64,000 bases of DNA, from assembly GCA_019279435.1 (NCBI GenBank), contig JAAALK010000286.1, positions 35,401,712-35,465,711 of the forward strand. Direction: 5' to 3'. The DNA comes from Zizania palustris. Lineage: Eukaryota > Streptophyta > Magnoliopsida > Poales > Poaceae. The stretch's first letter is position 1, and every line of letters starts with the position of its first letter. Shown piece by piece: positions 20,701 to 31,413 of this stretch. Position numbers and translations under genes: made by a program. The notes under the pieces were generated by a model. It had not been told where the DNA came from. It was given only the letters and a program-made list of their open reading frames with translations, and ran no database searches.

Positions 20701-21742
20701 AGAAAGAGAAGAGAAAAAGGAAAGGAAGAAAGAGAAGAGGGAAGGAGAAAAGAAGTAAAGAGAAGAAACCTTGCCATGCACACACAACCATGAAAAAAGG
20801 AAAGAGAAAAAGAGAAGGGAAAGAGAAAAGGAGGAAAGAGAAAAAAAGAAAGAAAAGAAAAGGAAAAGAGGAAAAAATATGAAAATATTTTTTAATTCAA
20901 ATTTGGATTTTTAAGAAAAAGTGAAAAGTTTTTGGAAAGTTTGAAATTTAAAATAAATTTAGAAATTTTGGATTTCACAGAAATAGCGCGCGAATAAACT
21001 GCGGTTTGGAAAATAAATAAATTTTATATTCACGTCAAAACTATAAATTCTGAACGTGAACACCAAACCAAGGTTTTTAATTTATTTTTGGGAATATAAA
21101 AATAATTTTTAAAAGTGATTTTTAATGGAATTTAAACACGCAGTTAAAATGGGGTTTTAATTTCGCGACCGAAAATAGAATGTTGATTCCTCCGGATTTT
21201 TGATCGGGAAAAGATATATATAGTCAGAAATGATGATTCAAATTATATTGGAAAGAGAGTGATTTAATTACTTTTTTATTAAAGTTATTCATTGAAATAT
21301 TATGGATTACTATTCTAGTTACAAAAATCCTTAATAAAAACCTAAATTTATTTGAGGCAGGAGAAATTTACTTGAAATTTCTCTAACAAAATTTTATTTG
21401 GTCTTATATTATTTTTAATTGAAATGATTTATCATATATTTTATTCACACAACATTCTTGTTGAAATATATTTTATTAATTAGTGTTATAGTTTTACGAT
21501 GAAATGATATTGATTATATTTAATTCCTCTATGCCAAAAATTCCGAAAAAAATTTGGGACGCAATTTAAGGCTAGGAGATTTTTGGGGAAAATACACTAG
21601 CTGCGATTTATTTTTAGATGAAATTTTTGGTCCCATATTTTAGCTTTCATATTTATCGATTTATACTGGATCCTTTTCTTGAAATTAATTTATTAATTAT
21701 TTTATTTTATTTTTAACGCCTAATGAAAATCAGGGCATTACA
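17747..21742 (-). mobile_element. Tekay-s1: solo LTR of a Tekay/Del-type gypsy element (3996 bp)
   Basis: The plus strand starts TGTAATGCCC and ends GGGCATTACA, flanked by AGAGT at 17742-17746 and 21743-21747. The TG...CA ends, 5-bp TSD and absence of any coding region, PBS or PPT fit a solo LTR left by LTR-LTR recombination. Its left 1.1 kb matches, inverted, the LTR end at 26886-27775. That LTR is followed by a PBS and a Tekay-like gag, which sets the orientation (minus) and lineage. LTRs of several kilobases are usual in that lineage. A purine-rich tract lies at 20546-20880. Confidence 0.8.
20546..20880. repeat. Long GA-rich polypurine stretch
   Basis: About 330 bases in which the plus strand is almost only A and G (runs of AAAGAAAGAAAGG and GGAAGAAAGAGAAG), broken near 20765-20790. 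The basic plus-strand frame and the Ser/Phe-rich minus-strand frames over it are composition artefacts. Confidence 0.85.
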
Positions 21743-21747
21743 AGAGT
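21743..21747. other. TSD of Tekay-s1, right copy
   Basis: AGAGT matches 17742-17746. Confidence 0.85.
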
Positions 21748-22516
21748 GGACCACCACGATTTCGCAGCTACTCCCAGCTCGAACTCCATTAGTCCGTTTA
21801 CTGAAGCCATCATGGCCGAAGTACCTCAAGTCAGCCATACTCTGAAGCCCCACCTTTGGAGTACCTTCGCCACCTTTCGAAGTCCTTCAGTCCAAGGCCT
21901 CCGCATGAAGCATATCCATAAGCACCCCTTCACAGTGTCTCAGCCCCGAGCACACTCTACGAAGACCCTTATCTGGACCATGCCTTCGATGCACCTTGAC
22001 TTCTGAGACCTTCGTCAGGTGTCCCTTCGAGTGCCTCCATCCGGAGCACACTTCGAACGCCTTGCCTCAATGCTGAGGACTTCGTCCACCTTACTTCAAA
22101 GTCACTCCGTCCGAAGCACCCTTCGAAGTGCCTCTCCTCCGAGGACTTTGCCTCGGGGTACCTTTAGCTGGAGCCACTCTCCGCACTCTCTGCCTTCGTC
22201 TGGCGCACCTTGACACGAGGACTGACCTCGACCATACGCAGCCTTCGTGACCGAGCTCCCCGCTTTCCTGGCATCAAGCCTCCCGCTTGACCCAGGTTCA
22301 CTTGATGCGAACCGTTCGTCACCTCCGAAGCCACCTGCGCACAACCGACAAATAGACAAGTGTTTCCAGTACCCCGGAGATCTCTCCGGTAAACAACCTC
22401 CGGTACACACTCCGGTGTACCGCCCAAAGTATCGAACCCTTTGGTACGCAAGTCACCGTGTTCTACCGGACCCCTTTGATAGACACACTCCGCTACAATA
22501 GCCGCAACAACCAGAC
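21748..22516 (-). repeat. SV-B 3' LTR, segment 3 (truncated)
   Basis: The LTR continues from the Tekay-s1 site to ...CCGCAACAACCAGAC, where SV-A begins. Comparison with 35091-35235 shows about 130 bp of the U3 end missing. The sequence expected after CCAGAC (CCACTGAACCC) does not reappear next to SV-A. Confidence 0.8.
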
Positions 22517-24531
22517 TGAGAAATCAAGGGTTGGTTTCGGAGTCTGTGATGAGTGATTGACAGTTTTTATCCTCTGATTCGAAGGGGTCCCTCCGAAGGG
22601 GTTCACAGGTTGTTTCACCAAAGGGATCAATGGGCTCTGTTTGCTGCAGCTGTTGCAGCGGAGTGTGCCTGTCGGAGGGGTTTGACAATACACGATGACT
22701 TGGTTGTACCGAAGGGTTCGGTATTTTGGGCGATACACCGGAGTGTGTACCGAAGGTTGTTTACCCAGAGAGGTCTTCGGGTACTGGATACACTTGTCTG
22801 TTTGTCTGTGGTGCGCAGGTGACTTCGGAGGTGACGGACGGTTCGCAGCAAGTGAACCTGGGTCAAGCGGGAGGCCTGATGCCAGGAAAGCGGGGAGCTT
22901 GGTCACGAAGGCTGTAAAGGGGTCGAGGTCGGACCTCAGGTCAAGGTGCGCCAGGAGAAGGCAGTAAGTGCGGAGTGTTGCTCCGGCTGAAGGTACTTCG
23001 AGACGAAGTCCTCGGAGGCGAGGCACTTCGAAGGATTCTCCGAATGGAGTGAGTTCTAAGTATGGTGGACAAAGTCCTCAGCGATGAGGCAAGGCGTTTG
23101 AAGTGTGCTCTGGAGGGAGGAACTCGAAGGTATACCCGACGAAGGTTTCAGAAGTCGAGGTGCATCGAAGGCATGGTCCGGGTGAGGTTCGTCGAGGAGT
23201 GTGCTTGGGGAAAACACTACGACAAAGTGCTCATGGAATGCTTCATGCGGAGGCCTTGGACGAAGGAGGGACTTCGAAGGGTGGTACTCTGAAGGTGGGG
23301 CTTCGGAGTGTGGCTGACATGAGGTACTTCGGCCAGGCATGGCTTCGGTACACGGGATGACGGAGCTCGAGTTGGGAGAAGCTGCGAAGCCGTGGTGGTC
23401 CACTCCGGAGGTGTTGGTGCGAAGGCCTAAGGGCTTTGACGGCTTCGGCTCAAAACCATCTCTGTATCGAAGGCTGGCTTCGGTGAAGCGAAGGCTATCA
23501 GGCTCAAGGCTTCTCACCGAAGCTACCGCACCCCTCGCGTGCGAAGGGGGGCTTTAGAAGGCTCCAAAACTGCAAAGGTTGACCGTGTCTGCTCTGCAAA
23601 AGCTGATGTTGTCCCCTCTGCGAAGTTGACAAAAGAAGCCTCCAAATAAAGTAGACTACCAATTGTACCCCCTGTTCTGATGAGACAAAAACAGTGTAAA
23701 CCCTAGGGGTAAAGTAGTCTATTCACAGGGCTGAATAGTGCCTATAAATAGTGGAAGCTAGCTAGGTCACATTAACACTTTGAGCAGCCATTTTTGAGCT
23801 CCTGTGCTAGCCACCACATTCTTTGTATTCATCCTGTGAGTTCATTTTGTGTTCCCTGTTCAAGCAATGAAGCTTTGATTCTGTTTTCATTTACTGCTTG
23901 AACTTGTATGCTTACTTCACACTGCATGCTTTGATTTCTCTATGTCTCTTTTCTTCCTATGTTGAGTTTATTGCACTAGAGTGTTTTTGGAGAAGTGTGT
24001 GAGAGGTCTGTGTGTGTGAAGTGTGTTTTTCAGTATCTGTTCACTCTGTGTAAACTGGAGGCTAGACCTCTCTGATTACTAGTGAAGCACTGTTCTTGGC
24101 TTAGATCGAAGCCCGTTTTCTTCCCTTGTCGAAGTCCTCGGCGAGGTCTGTTCAGTGTGAGTTTAGACCTTCGAAGTACGAAGCCTAGCACCAGTTGCTA
24201 TCGCTGAGTATTTGGTCAAAGTCCGCACAGGGAAGTCTGCTCTTGGGAAGGGTGAAGTGCGAAGACTGCTCGAAGGCACCCAGTGTGCTGCACTGACTTA
24301 GCAGAGCTGAATCTTTGAAGTTGTGGGTGGAGCGAAGTCTTCTTGGCTTCGAACTTTTGCTCCTTGCAAAGCCTGATTTCAGAGCTGTGAAATACCTCCG
24401 AACCAGAACTTCAAAGGGTGTGTTCGAATACTATTCCGCAGAAGACATATTTAAAACAGAAGACTATTTTTAGTCTGAAATTTTAAAATCTCCCATTCAC
24501 CCCCCCTTTGGTCGCCGTTTTCGGTCCAACA
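22517..24531 (+). repeat. SV-A 5' LTR
   Basis: Begins TGAGAAATCAAGGGTTGG and ends TTCGGTCCAACA, 2015 bp, close to the length of the SV1 and SV-C LTRs. TATA box CTATAAATA at 23742-23750. A PBS follows immediately. Confidence 0.9.
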
Positions 24532-24533
24532 AT

Positions 24534-24548
24534 TGGTATCAGAGCAGG
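24534..24548 (+). other. SV-A primer-binding site
   Basis: TGGTATCAGAGCAGG, an initiator-Met PBS, two bases after the LTR. Confidence 0.9.
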
Positions 24549-24595
24549 TTAAGATCACCAGTTGACCTTAATCGGTTTTGTGATCTGTTGGCGAC

Positions 24596-26864
24596 ATGGA
24601 CAAAGTTAGTAAAATACCTCTGTTCGATGGGACAGGTTTTGCATACTGGAAGGTGCGCATGGAGGCTTACTTGCTAAGCCAAGGAAATACAATTTGGGAG
24701 ATTGTGGACTCACAATACTACATCCCTGAAACTCGCACCTCTCAAACAGAGAAGGATCAGTATAATGCGAACTCCAAGGCAAGAAATATATTGTTCATTG
24801 GTTTGAGTCAGAGTGAGTTTGATAGGGTGCAGCACCTTAGGACAGCTAGGGAGATTTGGACTACACTCACTATCTTTCATGAGGGCTCTACACAGATTAA
24901 GGCTAGACGCCAAAGCACGTACAATAAATAGTATCAGCTGTTTGTGCATGCTCCTGGTGAATCTATAGATGCCATGTTTTCTCGCTTTGATGCGATAGTG
25001 AGTAACTTGCGGTCCAACGGGACGCTTGCTTACAATGATCATGACAGGGCTATCAAGCTTCTCTATGCTCTTGATCGTAGCATATGGGAAGTAAAGATAT
25101 CCAGCATTGAGGAGTCCGCAGATTATGACACATTGACCTATGATGAGCTCTTTAGCAAGCTGAAGTCCACAGAGATTGCCAAGGCATCTCTTGTAGTGCA
25201 TAGGAACTCTTTACCACAACCATTGACACTAGTTTCTAGCACTAGCCGTGGCACCACTGCAGAACCAAGCACATCAGGCATTTGTGTTCTTGCAGATGGT
25301 TTTGCTTTATCCTCCCTGGTCTTCGTCACTAAGGAGCATGTGGATACTCTGGATGATGATGAGCTTGCTCTCATTGCCAGAAGGTTCACCCGTTTTCACC
25401 ATGAGAGATGGGATCAGAGGAGAAGTGGTTTTAGTGGTTGTTTTGAGTGTGGCGACACTTCTCACATCAAGGCCAACTGTCCTAAACTCAAGAAGAGAGA
25501 TGAGAGTGAGAGCCCCAAATACCACAAAAAGGAGAGGAAGCCTTTTGTGAAGGGCAAGCGCGGCAAGGTGGCTAAGAGGGTAGCCAAAGCCGCTTCTAGA
25601 GCTTTTGTTGCTGCACTCAATGATATCGACACTTCATCAACTGAGGAGTCAAGCTCTGATGAGGAGGAGGACTCCCCAAGGAAGGAAGAGAAGAAGGACA
25701 AGAAGGGACGAGATTTCACCGGCCTCTGCTTCTTGGCCGACAGCGATCACAGCGGCGATGAGCTTGACTCATCTGAGGTACCACTATCCTATGACCAGCT
25801 TTCAATTAAACTAGATGAACTGAATGAAGTGGTTCTTGGTCAGGATATGTTACTTATGCAAGCCGCTAGAGATAGAAAAGACCTTAGACTTAGGCTAGAA
25901 TTTGTTTCTACTGATTATGCCATGCTTAAGTCTAGGATTAATGATGCTGAATGTGAATCTTGCACTGTTGTCATGTGTGAGATTGCTCAGTTGCGTTATG
26001 TGCATGCTCAAACTCTTTCTGAGCTTGAGACTACACAGAAGCAGCTTTTGATGGTTGATTCTAGTACTCATGATATAAATGAATGCATGAACTGTTCTAT
26101 ATTACGTGAGAGCATTAATTTACGTGATAAGCATGTTCAGGATTTAGAGGCTAGATTGGAGAGGGCCGGTAGTTCTAAGGATGTGCAACCTGTGTGTGAC
26201 ACTTGCATAACCCTTAAGGACCAACTAAGCACTGTTAGAGAGCGAGCTGAAAACCTTATGACTGAAAATGAATACCTTCTTTCTGTGGTAGAATGGACAT
26301 GCTTTTGGCCAAGACCAAGATGTGTGCCGATAGGGCAAGGTTGGCTCTAGGATTGGGTTTTGAGAGGATTCCCTCAGACAGTGAGAACAAGACTATTTTT
26401 ACCTCACCCACTACCTTAGAGAAAGAAAGAGCCCTGTTAGATACACCTTTAGCCAAAAAAACCTACCCGAACTCCAAAGAAAACCAATCCTCCTTCAAAG
26501 AAAATTCCTTCCAAGAAAATCACTAAGCAGAAGCCCAAGGAGCCTGTGAGAGTTGCTCCTATGACCCATGAGAGTGCCCCTAGGAGAGTTTTTCATTGTT
26601 CCTACTGTCAGCGGGTGGGTCATCTAGTTGGGTTCTTTTTTCGTCGCATCAAGGATGAGCGACGCTCTCAGACGATGAGGTTCCAGAACATGCACTACCC
26701 ATCTTTAGGTATGCATGAGACCGAGTTTTACTCTCATCCTGCTTTCGAGGCTCCTCGTACTTCTCGGAGAGGTTTTGCTCCTCGAGGTGTTCACAATATT
26801 CCATATGGTGGTAGACCCCAGGCGAGTAGCTTTGTACCTCGTCAGAGTAGGAGACCTCGACATG
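24596..26864 (+). pseudogene. SV-A gag, broken and truncated
   Basis: The start MDKVSKIPLFDGTGFAYWK at 24596 aligns with SV1 Gag. A TAG at 24929-24931 replaces the Gln codon 112 of SV1. The frame then runs through the first zinc knuckle (CFECGDTSHIKANC, about 25441) and the coiled-coil region. A deletion near 26290 shifts the frame. The second knuckle region is changed: the final Cys of CSYCQRVGHLVGFF is now Phe. The sequence ends at 26864 before the gag stop, so no product is expected. Confidence 0.85.
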
Positions 26865-26885
26865 CACTTGGGTAAGTCTAATGGG
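26865..26885. other. Filler at the SV-A/Tekay junction
   Basis: Twenty-one bases between Sirevirus gag and the Tekay LTR include AAGTCTAATGGG (26874-26885). This is a copy of 26909-26920 just downstream, as in templated end-joining. Confidence 0.6.
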
Positions 26886-27775
26886 CAATACACTTCCATA
26901 CTAACCACAAGTCTAATGGGTAAGTCCTAACTAAGGTATGGAGTGTTCCAAACCGAGGCCACCATTTGGAGATGGGTCAAGCTGCACTTGCGGGTGGCTT
27001 GTACCGACGTGGCGCAAAAGGGGGTGCGACGTTAGACGGGATGTGGCCCGACGCGCCGGCGAAACCTAGAGCGGGTGGTTATCGCTTGGAGCATTTCATG
27101 CTGAGGTTTTGGCACGAGTTCCCGTGGTATGGGTCATCTCGTTACACTTTAGTGTATGGGATGAGTGCGTGCCTTGTGGGTAAAGTAGTACACCTCTGAT
27201 CAGAGTCATAAATCTTTTCGAAAAGCCGAGCCCATGGTTAAGGGCGGGTTGCGTGACATCCGACAGTTAGTTTACTTTTAAGTGGATGTGCATGATGATT
27301 TGACATGTAAGGACTGTTGAGCGAGGGTGGGCTGACTGTACCCCTCGAGTTAGAAGATGATGCATATACATGTTTACGTTTTTGTATTAATAACTGGATC
27401 ACATTAACTGCTTTACAAATATGCTTTTCCGCAAAATTAGCCATTATCCTTCCTTTGTTATTACCTTGCATTACTATTGCATTTGCGGTGGCTTGTTGAG
27501 TACTTTTTGTACTCATACCCGTTGGACACACCATTCAGAGGATGCTTACTACGAGGAAGATGGTCTGGAGTAGCGACCTAGTCAAGAAGAAGATCCTGAA
27601 GAGGGCGTTCGTCATGCTTTTATTTACTTATTTTAATTTTACTCTTTTGTATCAATGTGGTCTGCGTACCACAGATGATTGCTCGTATGTACGTGACGCA
27701 TGATGAACCTCTTGTATTATTGTTTTTCTTTGTAAATTCAATAATGTTCCAATTTTGATAAATCGAGGGGCCACA
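26886..27775 (+). repeat. Tekay-f 5' LTR, 3' end only
   Basis: Matches, inverted, the left parts of Tekay-s1 (about 17747-18700) and Tekay-s2 (about 43782-44670). Ends AAATCGAGGGGCCACA, three bases before the PBS. Confidence 0.75.
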
Positions 27776-27778
27776 AGA

Positions 27779-27790
27779 TGGTATCAGAGC
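27779..27790 (+). other. Tekay-f primer-binding site
   Basis: TGGTATCAGAGC follows the LTR end, an initiator-Met-type PBS. Confidence 0.8.
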
Positions 27791-27914
27791 CGACTTGACT
27801 GTAGGAAGCCAAACGGACTAGCCTAGCCATTAGCTGCAGAAAACTATTTCTCGAAAACCTACTTTATAAACTTTGTTCCTCCCCTCACTTTTCTTCAACT
27901 TGTTGTTTTTGTAG

Positions 27915-28682
27915 ATGCCGGTCTACCAAGTGCACAGCTTCTGCCGCCACTTCGAGGGCTTCGTCAGGGAGCTTCGCATGATGGTCACCTTCCTTGGGTT
28001 CCTCTTTGAGCTCGAGTTCCATGGGGTGTACATGGAAGAGTTCGCAGGACCCTGCGACGTCTCCCTCACCATCCATGGATCCGGCGAGCACCTGCTGTTT
28101 TTCACGGCAGCGCTTGGGGGCTCAACCTTCGACGTCGCGTGCCAATGCGTCGCCCTCCAAGACCTCATGGGGCTGAGGATGATCTATGACGATCGTCTTC
28201 AGAACTCGTCCTTCCGGCTCGTGCCGAAGCGCACTCCCGTTGCCCACCATAGCATCTACATCAGAGTTTACTCCGATCGCGATCCGGTCATGGCTCGGCA
28301 GACGTGCCTCCTTCAGGCCATGGACGATCTCCATATCGAGGCCGTGATGGATGCCGAGGAGCACCATGAGGCGGTCGAGTTCCTTCGTCAGGAGACGAAG
28401 AGCTTGATCCAACAGAATGGCGAGCTGCAGCGCAAGATTATGCAACTGCAGAAGGACATAGCGGAGATGGTCCCCCTCGTCCCGAGGAGGAAGAAGCCCA
28501 TCTGCGAGCCCGCCCCTCGCCCCCAAGAGAATCCCGCCACACCCCTCGACCGCCGGACTATCCAGCTCCAGTTCCCCTGCCCCGCGCCTCGCCATCGTCT
28601 CCGACCCCATTATCGAGAATTTTCTCAAGCCCACCGTCCCTCAGAACCCTCATGGTTCCGAGAGCAGGGAGACCACCTCTGA
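27915..28682 (+). CDS. Upstream ORF of the Tekay-type element, function unknown
   Basis: An open 255-codon frame between the PBS and gag, starting MPVYQVHSFCRHFEGF. Codon choice is strongly G/C-ended, unlike the flanking UTR, which supports real coding history. Residues about 10-110 look like a compact folded domain with alternating hydrophobics (VTFLGFLFELEFHGVYMEEF, GEHLLFFTAALGG). About 145-185 is Gln/Glu/Leu-rich (LIQQNGELQRKIMQLQKDI) and likely a coiled coil. The tail is Pro/Arg-rich. No zinc finger, DDE, protease or RT motif is present. I do not recognise the family. A similar upstream frame may occur in other grass gypsy elements, but I cannot confirm that here. It is the most intact frame of this fragment. 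Confidence 0.6.
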   Translation: MPVYQVHSFCRHFEGFVRELRMMVTFLGFLFELEFHGVYMEEFAGPCDVSLTIHGSGEHLLFFTAALGGSTFDVACQCVALQDLMGLRMIYDDRLQNSSFRLVPKRTPVAHHSIYIRVYSDRDPVMARQTCLLQAMDDLHIEAVMDAEEHHEAVEFLRQETKSLIQQNGELQRKIMQLQKDIAEMVPLVPRRKKPICEPAPRPQENPATPLDRRTIQLQFPCPAPRHRLRPHYREFSQAHRPSEPSWFREQGDHL

Positions 28683-28911
28683 TGGCGAGTATACGATAGT
28701 TATCATTATTTGATTCTAGTAATTCTGGTGATTGTGATACCACCTGCAACGACTTGTGTTGTGGGTTGATTAAAATAAGAGCATTGATGTAATGAACATT
28801 TTATACCACTTTGATATATATATATATATGAGCCTCTGTGGGTTGTTTTGGCTAAAATACTTGTTTCACAACCTTTTTATCCCATGGCTAAAGCTCCTAT
28901 ATGTTCAGAAG
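28683..28911 (+). other. Spacer between upstream ORF and gag
   Basis: AT-rich noncoding sequence including a (TA)n run near 28815-28830. The gag frame is open from 28792, but MADNQNPGS at 28912 is the more plausible start. Confidence 0.5.
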
Positions 28912-29965
28912 ATGGCCGACAACCAGAACCCAGGATCCAACAATGGAGAAGGGGCAAGCAACGGTCTGCCCGCAAGTGTTGTGCCCAACTGGGGTGCAAC
29001 GGGCCAGCGCCAGACTGGGCCACCGTCTGCAAACCACCCCACCTTGGCGGAGATGATGGCTAACCAGAACCAGATGATCACCGCCCTCCTCACTCAAATG
29101 CAGCACCAACAGGCACAGTTGGACCAGCTGCAGAATGTGGAGCCCGCCCCTCGTGCACCAGCACCCGCACCCGCGCCTCAACTCTCGGAGTTCTTGCGCG
29201 TGCGTCCCCCGATCTTCTCCAGCACCACAAACCGCATGGAGGCCAGAGATTGGCTCCGCACCATCGGGAAGAAGTTGGACCTCCTCCCCTGCACCGACCG
29301 GGAGAGAGTGGCATTCGCCACTCATCAGCTCCAGGGTCCCACCACAGAGTGGTGGGACAACTACCGTGAGTCCCAACCAGAGGACCACGTGGTGACTTGG
29401 GCGGAGTTCACCATCGCCTTTCGCGCCGCCCACGTCCCCACCGGAGTCATCGCGGTAAAACAACAGGAGTTCCGCGACCTGCAACATGGCAGTCGGACTG
29501 TCATGGAGTATCTACATGAGTTCAACCGTCTGGCACGCTACGCGCCAGAAGAGGTGCGAACTGACGCCCTCCGCCAGGCTAAGTTCCTCCGGGGACTTAA
29601 GGATGAGTTGTCCATCCAGCTCATCCCCACCGACTATGCCAAGTTTCAACGGTTGGTGAACAAAGCGCTCATCCAAGAGACTGGGCAGAATAAGTTGGAC
29701 CTCAAGAAGAGGAAGATGATTGCGTTCAAGCATCATCAAGCGAACTCTCAGAGGCCCCGCTTCATCCCTCCACCTCCAGCGCCCGCCTACCATCCTCGAC
29801 CCGCCTATAGGCCACCTCACACCGCTAGTGGATCCAACGCCGGGCATCCCCGCCCCATCCACCAGCTCCGGCCGCTCAGCCAACGCCCGCTGCCAAGGCC
29901 CCGATCATGAGGGACCGCCAAGGGAAGACGGTCGTCTGCTTCAACTGTCGGAAGGAAGGGCACTT
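28912..29965 (+). pseudogene. Tekay-type gag, frameshifted and truncated
   Basis: Starts MADNQNPGSNNGEG at 28912. A Gln-rich helix (MANQNQMITALLTQMQHQQAQL) precedes the Retrotrans_gag-type domain: EFLRVRPPIFSS, WLRTIGKKLDLL, TEWWDNYRES, EFRDLQHGSRTVMEYLHEFNRLARYAPE. The zero frame stops at 29908-29910. The zinc knuckle CFNCRKEGH lies in another frame just after it, so a small indel separates them. The knuckle is cut off before its last Cys at the junction with SV-B pol. The domain resembles Tekay/Del chromovirus Gag. No function is expected. Confidence 0.8.
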
Positions 29966-31413
29966 GAGAGTGAATAGAGTTTTATCAACAGAACCCATCA
30001 AACACTCTCGCTCAAGCAGAAAAGACTTAAGTCTATCATACCAAGCCCGAGGGGCCTGCTTGAGTCCAAAAGAGCCTTATGTAGTTTAAGGACTTTATGT
30101 GGGTATTTGGGGTTTTCAAAACCAGGGGGTTGTTTTACATAAACATCTTCGCCTATGAAGCCATTAAGGAAGGCACTTTTAACATCCATTTGATAAATTT
30201 TGAAACCATGGGATGCCACAAATGCAAGTAAAATCCTAATGGCCTCAAGACGAGCAACGAGTGCAAAAGTTTCAGTAAAATAAATCCCTTCTAATTGAGA
30301 ATAACCCTGAACCACAAGTCTAGCTTTGTTTCTAACTAAAGACTCATCCTCCCCTTGTTTGTTTTTGAAAATCCATTTAGTTCCAATAAAATGAACATTA
30401 GGTGGAGGATCTACAAGAGTCCAGACTTGGTTTCTCTAAAAATATTCAAGTTCCTCATGCATGGCATTGATCCAACTAGAATCAGAAAGTGCATGACTCA
30501 CATCCAAGGGCTCAAAAGAAGCAACAAAAGCAGAATCAATGAAATGAGCATGAGAACATGTTACCCTTTGATCAAGCTCACCAATGATCTGCTCGGGAGG
30601 GTGCATCCTTCGAATGAATTTTAATGCACCAGGGAGTTCAGTGAAAAGTCTCAAAGCCAGGCTCCGAAAGTGTGAAAACACTTAATCCTTTCTGGCTAGA
30701 AAGAAGACCCAAGAGTAGCGAGAGAAATCATCGACAATGACTAACACATACCACTTGCCCCCTAAAGAACTAACCCGAGAAGGACCTACAGTGTCCATGT
30801 GGAGAAGTTCTCCGGGTTGTTCAGTCATCACCATGGTGACTGGCGAGTGCGAAGCAGTAATCATTTTTCCATGTCAACAGGGAGCGCAAACTAAATTCTT
30901 CTCAAATTTGAGCTTGGGAAATCCTCGGATCAAACCTAGGGCACTTAGACGAGCGAGCAACTCAAATCTCATATGCCCTAGTATCCTATGCCACTTCCAA
31001 AGCTCAGAAGTTGAGTGTTAAACAAGGCAGTGAGAAGAACTAGACGACTCAGAAAAATCAGGTCCAAAAACTCTCCCAACTCTAAAGATCTTATAGACCA
31101 CAACGCCATCAGAATTGAGTACTTGCGAAGTATCGCGATGGAATCGCACTTCGAATCCCTCATCAAGCAATTGAGATACAGAAAGCAAATTATATCCCAA
31201 ATTTTCAACCAAAGCAACATCTTTGAGAGTGAAATTCGAGTTGATTCTTACCACACCTTTACCTTTCACTCTACTTCTTCAGTTGTTGTCGAAGGTAATT
31301 TGCTCCTTTTGCTTGGTTGTGGTGAGGCTGGAGAACCATGCTGCATTTCCGGTCATATGGCATGAACAACCAGAGTCCATGATCCACGTGCCCTCCAAGC
31401 CTCGATCTGATGC
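29966..31413 (-). pseudogene. SV-B pol fragment
   Basis: Minus-strand copia Pol, collinear with SV1 from the protease (WIMDSGCSCHMTG near 31385) to the middle of RT (29966). A 732-bp in-frame deletion joins integrase ...GALKFIR to linker RMHPPEQII near 30609. It removes integrase D265 and E301 and is bounded by a 3-bp microhomology. A frameshift lies near 30060 (KALLDSSRP in place of KALYGLKQAP). YVDD, RNase H and the 3' end are missing. Confidence 0.85.

Larger units (their letters stand above)
22517..26864 (+). mobile_element. SV-A: partial Sirevirus inserted in the SV-B LTR
   Basis: A plus-strand element with complete 5' LTR, PBS and most of gag, ending abruptly at GAGACCTCGACATG (26864) inside gag. 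Pol and the 3' LTR are absent. The presumed left TSD is CAGAC (22512-22516); no partner is found. It lies head-to-head with the SV-B LTR. Confidence 0.85.
26886..29965 (+). mobile_element. Tekay-f: 5' fragment of a Tekay/Del-type gypsy element
   Basis: A plus-strand piece comprising the last 890 bp of a 5' LTR, a PBS, an upstream ORF and gag to the middle of its zinc knuckle. Both ends are broken: filler on the left and a microhomology junction with SV-B pol on the right (CTTGAGAG, 29963-29971). Confidence 0.8.

Noticed and set aside
20319..20882. 187-codon highly basic frame and facing Ser/Phe-rich frames
   Set aside because: A direct translation of the polypurine tract; low complexity, no start context or conserved motif.
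27915..28682. Host gene at the upstream ORF of Tekay-f
   Set aside because: It sits between a PBS and gag of the same element on the same strand, so element membership is simpler. Capture of a host fragment cannot be fully excluded.
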